Source: Aestuariimicrobium sp. p3-SID1156 (GTDB taxonomy: Bacteria; Actinomycetota; Actinomycetes; Propionibacteriales; Propionibacteriaceae). Taken from it: a stretch of DNA of 64,000 nucleotides. This document shows positions 1 to 7,709 of the stretch, in pieces. The stretch is from positions 62,001 to 126,000 of the forward strand of contig NZ_JALXXB010000005.1 of assembly GCF_025144225.1 (NCBI RefSeq), read 5' to 3'. Numbering within the stretch: position 1 is the first letter of the stretch; each line of letters opens with the position of its first letter. The notes under the pieces are model-generated. The model did no database searches. It had not been told where the DNA came from and saw nothing but the letters and a program-made list of their open reading frames with translations. The translations under genes were made by a program, and so were the position numbers.

Positions 1-3
1 TGC

Positions 4-1467
4 ATGTCTATGCTGTCCCAGGCCATGCTTGACCACACCACACTGGACCCTTCGGATGAGCAGTGGCTGCGTGGATTTGTCAACGAATGGCAGATGCTGG
101 CCGACACCTCCTTCTCCGACCTGATCCTGTGGGTGGTGGATGCTGACGACTCCATCTTCTGGGCCGCCGCCCAGACCCGACCCTCCACCGGCCCCACCGC
201 CCTGGAGGAGGACGTGGTGGGTGACAACATCAGTTATGACGCCGAACACCTGGTCACCGAGGCCTACCTGTCCGAAAGCATCTGCGAGACCAGCGACAAC
301 CAGCTGCGGTCCGGTATCCCGGTTGACGTCTGGGCCATCCCGATCATCCGCCGCGAGCGCGTCATCGCCGTGGTCGAGCGGCACACCAACCGCATGGGCG
401 TGCGTGCCCCCGGCGCCCTGGAGGACGCCTACCTGGAGACCGCCGACATCCTCTCGGTGATGGCCTGGAATGCCACCTACCCCGTCTCTCCGCCCTCGGA
501 CCCCTCCACCTCCCCCCAGGTTGGGGACGGGATGGTGCTGGTCACCCAGTCAGGAACCATCTCCTATGCGACACCCAATGCCATCTCCGCCTTCCGTCGC
601 ATGGGCTGGGGAGGGGACATGGAGGGCGAGGACCTGCGACAGGTGATGCTGGAGATCCAGGCCACCCACCCCCAGATCGGGCAGACGGTGGTCAGCGACA
701 TGACCGGCCACCACGTCCAGGAGTTCGAGGTCGAGACCCGCGATGCCTCGATGCGGGTACGCGTCATTCCGCTGGCCGGCATGGAGGGCCCGATCGGCAC
801 GATGGTGCTCTGTCGCGACTCCACCGAACTTCGCCACCGCGACCGGGCCCTGGTCACCAAGGATGCGACGATCCGCGAGATCCACCACCGGGTGAAGAAC
901 AACCTCCAGACAGTGGCGGCCCTGCTGCGCCTACAGGCCCGGCGCATCGAGTCCGAGGAGGCGCGCAATGCCCTCAAGGATGCGATGGGCCGCGTCCAGG
1001 CGATCGCCGTCGTCCACGAGACACTTGCGCGGACCTTTGACGAGGACGTCCCCTTCGACGATGTCGCCGACCGGATCCTGCGGATGGTGGGAGACCTGGC
1101 CGCCGCCGACGTCGGCGTGCAAGCCCGGCGTCAGGGCTCCTTCGGACTGATCCCGGCCTCACGGGCAACCTCGCTGGCAGTGGTGATGACTGAGCTGTGC
1201 CAGAACGCCGTCGAGCATGGTTTGGAGCGCAAGGCGGGCCTGATCACGGTGGTGCCGACGCGGCGGATGGGGGAGTCAGGGGAAGTGCTTGAGGTGGCCG
1301 TGGTTGACCATGGCCGTGGCCTGGTCGATCCGCAGGCCGTTGGCTCGAAGAGCCTGGGGCTGTCGATCGTCCGCACCCTGGTGGATGACATGGGTGGGAA
1401 CTTCGAGCTGCGCAACAACGAGGGGACATCAGGGGCCCGTGCGGTCGTCACCATCCCGCTGACTTGA
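4..1467 (+). CDS. pdtaS: PdtaS-type two-component sensor histidine kinase
   Basis: Cytosolic sensor kinase of the HisKA_2/HWE type, expected to phosphorylate an ANTAR-type RNA-binding response regulator (PdtaR), which is not in this window. A GAF-like region lies at about residues 30-150 and a PAS-like region at about 175-280. The H-box contains EIHHRVKNNLQ near residues 292-303 (phospho-acceptor His about 295). The ATPase domain follows, with N-box ELCQNAVEHG, DHGRGL and SLGLSIV. Its 487 residues are close to the roughly 500 of Mycobacterium tuberculosis PdtaS, and the N-terminus aligns with that protein from the first Met, so the start at base 4 is probably right although the window edge hides its promoter. 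It converges on whiB1, the same pairing as in mycobacteria. Confidence 0.9.
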   Translation: MSMLSQAMLDHTTLDPSDEQWLRGFVNEWQMLADTSFSDLILWVVDADDSIFWAAAQTRPSTGPTALEEDVVGDNISYDAEHLVTEAYLSESICETSDNQLRSGIPVDVWAIPIIRRERVIAVVERHTNRMGVRAPGALEDAYLETADILSVMAWNATYPVSPPSDPSTSPQVGDGMVLVTQSGTISYATPNAISAFRRMGWGGDMEGEDLRQVMLEIQATHPQIGQTVVSDMTGHHVQEFEVETRDASMRVRVIPLAGMEGPIGTMVLCRDSTELRHRDRALVTKDATIREIHHRVKNNLQTVAALLRLQARRIESEEARNALKDAMGRVQAIAVVHETLARTFDEDVPFDDVADRILRMVGDLAAADVGVQARRQGSFGLIPASRATSLAVVMTELCQNAVEHGLERKAGLITVVPTRRMGESGEVLEVAVVDHGRGLVDPQAVGSKSLGLSIVRTLVDDMGGNFELRNNEGTSGARAVVTIPLT

Positions 1468-1494
1468 GCCAGCTACGGGACCCGAGCAGCACAG

Positions 1495-1533
1495 CGCCCC
1501 CGAACCCGGCTCGGTGTTCGATGGGCGGGGGCG
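1495..1533. terminator. Hairpin between convergent pdtaS and whiB1
   Basis: Perfect 8-bp inverted repeat CGCCCCCG / CGGGGGCG with a 23-nt loop that contains a further CCC/GGG pairing. It lies between the ends of two convergent genes and could terminate both. There is no U-tract, which is usual in high-GC Actinobacteria. Confidence 0.55.
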
Positions 1534-1559
1534 AGAGGGGGAGCGTGGAGGTGGGACGC

Positions 1560-1811
1560 TCAGGAGTTGCGCAGCCGACTACGGGCCTGACGGCGCTTCA
1601 TGGCGCGGCGCTCGTCCTCGCTGAGACCGCCCCAGACGCCATGGTCCTGCCCGGCCTCGAGGGCCCAGGAGAGGCAGGCTTCACGCACTTCGCAGCGCTG
1701 GCAGACCTTCTTGGCCTCCTCGATCTGCAGGAGGGCAGGCCCGGTGTTGCCGATGGGGAAGAACAGTTCGGGGTCTTCCGTCAGGCAGGCGGCCTTGTGG
1801 CGCCAGTCCAT
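1560..1811 (-). CDS. whiB1: WhiB1-family iron-sulfur transcription regulator
   Basis: Small DNA-binding regulator that carries a nitric-oxide-sensitive 4Fe-4S cluster and contacts the principal sigma factor. With an ATG start at 1811 the protein is 83 residues. Its cysteines fall at 9, 37, 40 and 46 (C-x2-C-x5-C in the second half), the same spacing as M. tuberculosis WhiB1. The GVWGG turn and a basic C-terminal tail (RRAMKRRQARSRLR) follow. An in-frame TTG five codons upstream is possible, but GGAG sits about 9 nt before the ATG, which favours the shorter form. It is convergent with pdtaS and divergent from the gene at 2014. Confidence 0.95.
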   Translation of the reverse strand: MDWRHKAACLTEDPELFFPIGNTGPALLQIEEAKKVCQRCEVREACLSWALEAGQDHGVWGGLSEDERRAMKRRQARSRLRNS

Positions 1812-1839
1812 GGATGGACACTCCAATCATTCGATGTGG

Positions 1840-1890
1840 GTTCTCAGGGCGCCACGCGCCCCAGCATGCCCTTCGCGCTGTTCTCAGGGC
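1840..1890. repeat. Two exact 11-bp direct repeats upstream of whiB1
   Basis: GTTCTCAGGGC occurs at 1840-1850 and again at 1880-1890, exactly 40 bp apart, between whiB1 and its probable -10 element. It could be a tandem operator, or if transcribed a repeated leader element. No binding protein is identified. Confidence 0.6.
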
Positions 1891-1899
1891 AACCAAAGT

Positions 1900-1905
1900 A
1901 GTTTA
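1900..1905 (-). promoter_or_regulatory. Candidate whiB1 -10 element
   Basis: TAAACT on the minus strand lies about 90 bp before the whiB1 ATG. This is an AT-rich patch in an otherwise GC-rich intergenic region. If used, the mRNA would carry a leader of about 80 nt that includes both 11-bp repeats. The -35 element is not clear. Confidence 0.35.
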
Positions 1906-2001
1906 GTTCTCATCACCCCTGCGGATCAAGGGTTGTCAAGGCGTGGTTCCTTGGGTGTTCCAAGCCCGGTGGCCGGAACGACGCTCCGGGCGCCTGCCGA
2001 C

Positions 2002-2007
2002 TACAGT
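2002..2007 (+). promoter_or_regulatory. -10 element for a leaderless mRNA (gene at 2014)
   Basis: TACAGT ends 6 nt before the GTG start codon, so transcription should begin at or next to the start codon. No ribosome-binding site is present. Confidence 0.6.
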
Positions 2008-2013
2008 AGTCGG

Positions 2014-2427
2014 GTGCCCGCCGACCTGTCCGAAGTTTCGACCACCTCGTCCAGTGACCCCGCCGAACGACCGCTTCAACTCGCGGTCCTGCTGGTGGGC
2101 CTCGCCGGCGCTGGACTCGCCGCCGTGGGGCTCGCGGCCATGCTGCAGTTCCACGGGCGCTTCAGCCTGGGCGTGGGCCTGATGCTCGTGCTCTACGGGC
2201 TCGGCGTCATGGCAGCGGCGTGGCTCGGGCACAAGCGCCATCTGCTTGCCTTCGGGGCGATGATGTCGGCCACCCTGCTGCACATCGCCGTGATCGCCTC
2301 GACCGCACAGGGGAGTCGTGCCACCTGGCTGTGGTGGTTGGAGATCCCACTCGTGGTCACCCTGGTCTGCCTGCTGATGCCCTCAAGCCTGCGGGCCCTG
2401 GGACGGCTGCCCCGCACGGAGGAGTGA
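2014..2427 (+). CDS. Small four-helix membrane protein, unknown function
   Basis: A 137-residue protein with an N-terminal polar stretch of about 25 residues and then four hydrophobic segments (roughly 28-50, 52-70, 75-95 and 105-125). It ends in a short charged tail (GRLPRTEE). I do not recognise a catalytic motif; it resembles small actinobacterial membrane proteins of unknown function. The open frame continues upstream to 1600, but that part runs antisense through whiB1 and has no protein-like composition. The GTG at 2014 is chosen because it sits 6 nt after a clear -10 hexamer. It converges on galK with a 9-bp gap. Confidence 0.65.
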   Translation: MPADLSEVSTTSSSDPAERPLQLAVLLVGLAGAGLAAVGLAAMLQFHGRFSLGVGLMLVLYGLGVMAAAWLGHKRHLLAFGAMMSATLLHIAVIASTAQGSRATWLWWLEIPLVVTLVCLLMPSSLRALGRLPRTEE

Positions 2428-2436
2428 TCACCCAGC

Positions 2437-3648
2437 TCAGCGGACCCGACGAGCTCCCGCCGCGGGCACCACGGTGAACCAGGTCGGCTCACCGAAGCTC
2501 GCCTCCGCGAAGGCCTCAGCGACTGACGCGCCGATCCGCTCGCCCTCGCCCGCCTCGCAGAGGGCGATGACGCAGCCGCCGAACCCGCCGCCGGTCATCC
2601 GGGCGCCGAGGGCGCCTGCCTGACGGGCGGTCTCCACCGCCAGGTCGACGGTGGGCACAGTGATCTCGAAGTCATCACGCATGGAGGCGTGCGACGCGTC
2701 GAGGAGCGGGGCCAGGTCCCGAAAGCGCCCCTGCTCGGCGAGCGAGACGACCTGCAGGACGCGCTCGTCCTCGGTGACGACGTGACGGACCCGACGGATG
2801 AGCTCCTCCCCCTCCTGCCCGGAGACCCCCGCACCCACAGCGGCCAGCGCCCCTTCCAGATCGGTGACATCGCGCAGGGCCTCCACGCCCAGCAGCTCGG
2901 AGGCCCGGTCGCAGGCGGCGCGACGGGCGGCATACTCCCCGTCGACATGCGAGTGAGGTGTACGGGTGTCAAGGACCAGGATTTCCAGACCGGCGGCAGG
3001 GAGGTCCAGGGGAACCTGGCGGGTCTCGAGGCTGCGGCAGTCCATGAAGAGGGCGTGCCCCTCGGTGCACAGTGTCGACGCGGCCTGGTCGAGGAGTCCC
3101 GTGGGGGCACCCACGTACGCGTTCTCGGCGTGCCGAGCAATCTTCGCCCGGTCGATGGGGCTGATGTCGAGCTCGAAGAGGTCGCACGCGGCGGCTACCG
3201 TCGCGCACTCGATGGCGGCCGAGCTGGACAGGCCAGCCCCGACCGGCACGCTGGAAGCCATCACCAGGTCAAGCCCGCCGATCTGGTGGCCGGCCTCCTG
3301 CAGCGCCCACAGACAGCCGACGAGGTAGTCCGACCACACCCGGGCGGGCGCCCCGGGAGAGTCGAAGGGCGAGAACTCATCGAGGCCGGTGGAGGTTCTC
3401 TCGCCCAGGTCCAGCGAGGTCACCTGCACCCGGTCGTCCTGCCGGCGGGAGGCCGCCACCAGTGCTGAACGCGTGAGGGCGAAGGGCATCACGAACCCGT
3501 CGTTGTAGTCGGTGTGCTCGCCGATCAGGTTCACCCTGCCGGCAGCCTCCCACACCCCGTCAGGGTCCCGGCCGGTGGCCGACCGAAACCCGTCGAGCAC
3601 CGCCTTGACTCGCTCCTCATGGGGCTGCTCGGCGACCACTGGGCTCAT
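2437..3648 (-). CDS. galK: Galactokinase
   Basis: ATP-dependent C1 phosphorylation of alpha-D-galactose, first kinase of the Leloir pathway, GHMP superfamily. The N-terminal GRVNLIGEHTDYNDG signature, the VPVGAGLSSSAA phosphate loop and the C-terminal GARMTGGGFGGC motif are all present. The length of 403 residues is normal. The ATG overlaps the TGA of the upstream 59-residue gene by 4 bp (ATGA), which suggests translational coupling. No galT or galE is nearby, so the gene is separated from its pathway partners and rides on the kgd transcript. Confidence 0.95.
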   Translation of the reverse strand: MSPVVAEQPHEERVKAVLDGFRSATGRDPDGVWEAAGRVNLIGEHTDYNDGFVMPFALTRSALVAASRRQDDRVQVTSLDLGERTSTGLDEFSPFDSPGAPARVWSDYLVGCLWALQEAGHQIGGLDLVMASSVPVGAGLSSSAAIECATVAAACDLFELDISPIDRAKIARHAENAYVGAPTGLLDQAASTLCTEGHALFMDCRSLETRQVPLDLPAAGLEILVLDTRTPHSHVDGEYAARRAACDRASELLGVEALRDVTDLEGALAAVGAGVSGQEGEELIRRVRHVVTEDERVLQVVSLAEQGRFRDLAPLLDASHASMRDDFEITVPTVDLAVETARQAGALGARMTGGGFGGCVIALCEAGEGERIGASVAEAFAEASFGEPTWFTVVPAAGARRVR

Positions 3649-3824
3649 TCGTCATCCTCATCATCCAGCCGGGCCAGCCACGTGGCCAGCCGCTCCACCG
3701 GGACCTCGAACTCCGGGTTGAGGTCCACGAAGGTACGCATCTGCTCGGCCAACCAGTCGAAGCTGACCTCCTCGTCCCCACGACGGGAGGCCAGCTCCTC
3801 CAGACCACGATCGGTGAAATACAC
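3645..3824 (-). CDS. 59-residue DUF6104-like protein between kgd and galK
   Basis: A very short gene (GTG start, 59 residues). It begins MYFTDRGLEEL and continues with WLAEQMRTFVDLNPEFEVP and an acidic end (RLDDEDDE). From memory this matches a small actinobacterial family annotated DUF6104 that commonly follows the 2-oxoglutarate decarboxylase gene; the family number should be confirmed. It starts 8 bp after the kgd stop and its own stop overlaps the galK start by 4 bp. The link to Kgd suggests, but does not prove, an accessory role. No catalytic residues are evident. Confidence 0.8.
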   Translation of the reverse strand: MYFTDRGLEELASRRGDEEVSFDWLAEQMRTFVDLNPEFEVPVERLATWLARLDDEDDE

Positions 3825-3832
3825 CAGCGGCC

Positions 3833-6800
3833 TCAGTTCGCGAAGGCGCGTTCGAGGAGCTCGACCTCCTGCGCCTTGTGCGTCTTGAGCAGGCCCACCG
3901 AGGGTGCCGAAGCCGGGGCACGAGTGATCCCGGTCATCGTGAGCTGGTAGTCACTGTGCTCTCGGATTGCGTCGGCCAGGTGCAGCTGCATGAACTGCCA
4001 GGCGCCTTGGTTCTGCGGCTCGTCCTGCACGAAGCGGACGTCGGAGACATGGCGGTAGCGGTCCATGATGCGTGCCATCGCCTCCCCCGGCAGCGGGTAG
4101 AGACGCTCCAGGGCGATGATCGCCACCTTGCCGTCCAGCCCGCGCTTCTTGCGCTCGGTCACCAGCTCCCAACGGATCTTGCCGGAGCAGATCAACACCC
4201 TTTCGACCTTCGAGGCATCCTCAATGGTCGGGTCGTCCAGGGCGGGTTCCCACTTGCCGCTGGTGAATTCACCGGGCTGGGAGGCAGCCAGCTTGTTGCG
4301 CAACATCGACTTCGGGGTGGCAATGACCAGCGGACGGTGCCAGTTCACATAGGCATGCTGGCGCAACAAGTGGAAGTAGCTGGCAGCAGTCGAGGGCTGG
4401 CAGACCGCCAGGGCGTCTTCAGAGCACAGCTGGAGCCAGCGCTCGATGCGTGCCGAGGAGTGGTCCGGCCCCTGCCCCTCGTAGCCGTGGGGGAGAAGCA
4501 GCACGACGCCCGACTTCTGCGTCCACTTGGCATTGCCCGAGCTGATGAACTCATCGGCGATCGTCTGGGCTCCATTGGCAAAGTCGCCGAACTGGGCCTC
4601 CCAGCAGACCAGGGCATCGGGACGCGCCACCGAGTAGCCGTACTCAAAGCCCATCACGGCGTACTCGCTGAGCAGCGAGTCGTAGACGTCGAACTGGGCC
4701 TGGTCCTCGGTCATGTGCCGCAGGGGCAGGTACTCCTCGTTGGTGACCCGGTCCACGACGCCGGCGAAGCGCTGGCTGAAGGTGCCTCGACGGGAGTCCT
4801 GTCCGGTCAGTCGCACGGGGCGTCCCTCGAGCAGCAGCGAACCGAAGGCGAGGATCTCGCCGGTTGCCCAGTCGATCGGGCCCTCCAGGATCTGCTTGGC
4901 ACGACGCTCCATCTGCGGGAGCACCTTCGGGTGGACCGTGAAGCCCTCGGGGAAGGTGGTGTAGGCATTGGAGATCTCGTGCATCATCTCCGAGGTGATC
5001 GCGGTGCCGCCGGTGCGGCTGGACTTGGACGGGTAGAACGGCACCTTGCGGTAGTCGTCGTCCATGCTCTCGGACTGCCGCGCCTCCTTGAACACGTCCT
5101 CCAGGCGCGAGCGGAACCGGTCCATGACCTGCTCGGCATCCTCGATCGAGATGTCGCCACGACCGATGAGCGACTCGGTGTAGAGCTTGCGCGTGGACCG
5201 CTTCTGCTCGATCAGGTCGTACATCTTGGGCTGGGTGAAGCTCGGGTCGTCGCCCTCGTTGTGGCCGCGTCGGCGGTAGCAGATGAGGTCGATGACGACG
5301 TCCTTGTGGAAGCGCTCACGGTACTGGAAGGCGAGGCGGGCGGCGACGACGCAGGCGTCCGGGTCGTCCCCGTTGACATGGAAGACCGGAGCCTGGACCA
5401 CCTTGGCAACGTCGGTGCAGTAGGTCGAGGACCGCGACTGCGAGGGGGAGGTGGTGAAGCCGACCTGGTTGTTCACCACCAGGTGGATGGTGCCACCGGT
5501 GGTGTAGCCGCGCAGCTGGCTCATCTGCAGGGTTTCGTAGACCACACCCTGACCGGCGAAGGAGGCGTCACCGTGCATGAGGATGGGCAGGACGCTGAAC
5601 TCGCCATCGCCCAGGGCATCCTGCTTGGCGCGGGCGATACCCTCCAGAACCGGGTCTACCGCCTCCAGGTGGGAGGGGTTCGCCGCGACCGAGGAGCGCA
5701 CAGTGCGCCCGGACAGGGCGGTGAAGGTACCCTCCGCGCCCAGGTGGTACTTCACGTCACCGGTGCCCTGCAGGTTGCGCGGGTCCATGTTGCCCTCGAA
5801 CTCGCGGAAGATCTGCCCGTAGCTCTTGCCAACGATGTTGGCCAGGACGTTCAGGCGGCCGCGGTGCGGCATGCCGATGGCGACCTCCTCGAGTCCGTTG
5901 TCGGCGGCGCGGTCGCAGATCTCGTCCAGGACCACGATGGCCGACTCGCCACCCTCGAGGGAGAAGCGCTTCTGGCCCACGAACTTGGTCTGGAGGAAGG
6001 TCTCGAAGATCTCGGCCTCGTTGAGCTTGTCGAGGATGCGCAGGTGCTCCTCACGCGGCAGCGGGGCGTGCGGCTTCTCGAACCGCTCCTGGAACCACTC
6101 GCGCTCCTCCAGATCCGAGATGTACATGTACTCCACACCGATGGTGTGGCAGTAGGAGTCACGCAGGATGTCGAGGATCTCGCGCAGCGTCATGTAGGCG
6201 CGGCGCTGCCCACCGAAGTGGCCCACGGCGAACTCCCGGTCCAGGTCCCAGATGGTCAGGCCATGGGCCTCGAGCTCGAGGTCGGGATGGGTGCGGGCCT
6301 TGTACTCCAGGGGGTCCACATCGGCGGCCAGGTGGCCGAGGGTTCGGTAGGCCTGGATCAGTTCGACCACGCGGGCTGCCTTGGGCACCTGGTTGGTGCG
6401 GTGACCCGAGACGTCGTTGGCCCAGCGCAGCGGCGTGTAGGGGATGCGCAGGCTGGTGAAGATGTCGTCGTAGAAGCCGTGCTCGCCGAGCAGCAGCTCG
6501 TGCATGAACTTCAGGAACTCACCGGACTGGGCACCCTGGATGACACGGTGGTCGTAGGTGCTGGTCAGGGTGGTGACCTTGGCCACGCCCATCTCGTTGA
6601 GGCGAGAGATGGAGTTGCCCTGGAACTCCGGTGGGAAGTCGATCGAGCCGACGCCCAGGATCAGGCCCTGGCCGTTCATGAGGCGCGGCACCGAGTGGTT
6701 GGTGCCGATACCACCGGGGTTGGTCAGCGAAGCGGTGGTACCGGCGAAGTCGTCGACACCGAGCTCGCCCTTGCGGGCGCGACGAACCATGTCCTCGTAG

Positions 6801-7600
6801 GAGGCGACGAACTGGGCGAAGTCGAGGCTGCCGGCGTCCTTGATGTTGGGAACCAGCAGCTGTCGGGTGCCGTCAGGCTTGGGCAGGTCAATGGCCAGGC
6901 CCAGGTTGATGGCCTCGTTGACCACCATGTTCGGCTTGCCGTCGACCACCGCATAGCCGTTGTTCATCGCGGGGATGGCCTTGAGGGCCTGAACCATCGC
7001 GTAGCCGATGATGTGGGTGAAGGAGACCTTGCCGCCCTTGGAACGGCGCAGGAAGTTGTTGACCATGGTGCGCTGGTCGATGACGAGCTTCATCGGAATC
7101 GACCGCACCGAGGTCGCCGTGGGCATGGTCAGCGAGGCGTCCATGTTCTTGGCGGTGCGCATCGGGGCGCCTTTGAGCACGACATGGGTGGGGCCCGTGG
7201 TCGAGGCGGTCGGGCGTCGCATCGGGTCCGGGCGGTCGGCCGAGATCACGGCCTCCCTGGTGCCGCTGGCCTCCGCCTGCGGTGAGGTCGCCTTGGGTGA
7301 AGAGGGAGCGGGCGCGGGCTCGGCCTTGACGGTGGGCTTGGCAGCAGGGGTTGAGGTCGTGGCCTCGGCAGGCTTCGGCGCTGCCGGGGCGGGCGCGGGA
7401 GCGGGCTTCTCAGCGGTCTTGGCGGGGGCGGGAGTCTCGGGGGCCCTGGTGGTGGCGGGCGAGGCCGGCTTCAGGCCCTCCTTGGCGAAGAAGTCCCGCC
7501 AGGTCTCGTCCACCGAGGTGGGGTCCGCGAGGTACTGCTCGCGCATTTCGTCGATCAGCCAATCGTTGGCACCGTAATCGAGGGAGTCAGTCTGCGACAT
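3833..7600 (-). CDS. kgd: Multifunctional 2-oxoglutarate decarboxylase/dehydrogenase E1-E2 (Kgd/OdhA)
   Basis: Converts 2-oxoglutarate to succinyl-CoA (with E3 and lipoylated E2 partners) or to succinic semialdehyde/2-hydroxy-3-oxoadipate, as known for actinobacterial Kgd. The protein has 1255 residues. An N-terminal E1-type segment (DWLIDEMREQYLADP) is followed by a Pro/Ala linker (about 45-125). Next is an E2 acyltransferase-like domain with TSTYDHRVIQGA, then the thiamine-diphosphate E1 domain with HVNGDDP, RRRGHNEGDDPSF and EAQFGDFANGAQ. No lipoyl domain is present, as expected for this fusion. The start at 7600 is preceded by AGGAA; upstream in-frame Met codons lie in non-conserved sequence. 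It heads a kgd-DUF6104-galK transcript. Confidence 0.95.
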   Translation of the reverse strand: MSQTDSLDYGANDWLIDEMREQYLADPTSVDETWRDFFAKEGLKPASPATTRAPETPAPAKTAEKPAPAPAPAAPKPAEATTSTPAAKPTVKAEPAPAPSSPKATSPQAEASGTREAVISADRPDPMRRPTASTTGPTHVVLKGAPMRTAKNMDASLTMPTATSVRSIPMKLVIDQRTMVNNFLRRSKGGKVSFTHIIGYAMVQALKAIPAMNNGYAVVDGKPNMVVNEAINLGLAIDLPKPDGTRQLLVPNIKDAGSLDFAQFVASYEDMVRRARKGELGVDDFAGTTASLTNPGGIGTNHSVPRLMNGQGLILGVGSIDFPPEFQGNSISRLNEMGVAKVTTLTSTYDHRVIQGAQSGEFLKFMHELLLGEHGFYDDIFTSLRIPYTPLRWANDVSGHRTNQVPKAARVVELIQAYRTLGHLAADVDPLEYKARTHPDLELEAHGLTIWDLDREFAVGHFGGQRRAYMTLREILDILRDSYCHTIGVEYMYISDLEEREWFQERFEKPHAPLPREEHLRILDKLNEAEIFETFLQTKFVGQKRFSLEGGESAIVVLDEICDRAADNGLEEVAIGMPHRGRLNVLANIVGKSYGQIFREFEGNMDPRNLQGTGDVKYHLGAEGTFTALSGRTVRSSVAANPSHLEAVDPVLEGIARAKQDALGDGEFSVLPILMHGDASFAGQGVVYETLQMSQLRGYTTGGTIHLVVNNQVGFTTSPSQSRSSTYCTDVAKVVQAPVFHVNGDDPDACVVAARLAFQYRERFHKDVVIDLICYRRRGHNEGDDPSFTQPKMYDLIEQKRSTRKLYTESLIGRGDISIEDAEQVMDRFRSRLEDVFKEARQSESMDDDYRKVPFYPSKSSRTGGTAITSEMMHEISNAYTTFPEGFTVHPKVLPQMERRAKQILEGPIDWATGEILAFGSLLLEGRPVRLTGQDSRRGTFSQRFAGVVDRVTNEEYLPLRHMTEDQAQFDVYDSLLSEYAVMGFEYGYSVARPDALVCWEAQFGDFANGAQTIADEFISSGNAKWTQKSGVVLLLPHGYEGQGPDHSSARIERWLQLCSEDALAVCQPSTAASYFHLLRQHAYVNWHRPLVIATPKSMLRNKLAASQPGEFTSGKWEPALDDPTIEDASKVERVLICSGKIRWELVTERKKRGLDGKVAIIALERLYPLPGEAMARIMDRYRHVSDVRFVQDEPQNQGAWQFMQLHLADAIREHSDYQLTMTGITRAPASAPSVGLLKTHKAQEVELLERAFAN

Positions 7601-7679
7601 GTCGTTCCTGGTGGACGAGACCACCATTGCCTTCTTCCACTGGTGTCTGAGCTTCCGGGCGCCTCTGCCCGCAAGGGCG

Positions 7680-7685
7680 ACTCTA
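7680..7685 (-). promoter_or_regulatory. Candidate kgd -10 element
   Basis: TAGAGT on the minus strand, about 80 bp before the kgd ATG, would give a leader of roughly 70 nt. It lies right after the hairpin that ends the mannosyltransferase operon. Confidence 0.4.
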
Positions 7686-7689
7686 TCGG

Positions 7690-7709
7690 TTGGGGGACCC
7701 CCGCCCCAA
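7690..7709 (-). terminator. Hairpin at the end of the mannosyltransferase pair
   Basis: TTGGGG / CCCCAA inverted repeat with an 8-nt loop begins immediately after the stop codon of the gene ending at 7710. It could separate that operon from kgd. Confidence 0.4.

Noticed and set aside
1600..2013. N-terminal extension of the membrane protein gene at 2014
   Set aside because: The extra 138 codons run antisense through whiB1 and its promoter, and the -10 hexamer at 2002-2007 places the start at 2014.
3878..7285. 1135-codon open frame on the plus strand opposite kgd
   Set aside because: It lies wholly antisense to a well-supported gene, its translation is rich in Gly/Val/His/Asp without domain motifs, and long stop-free antisense frames are expected at this GC content.
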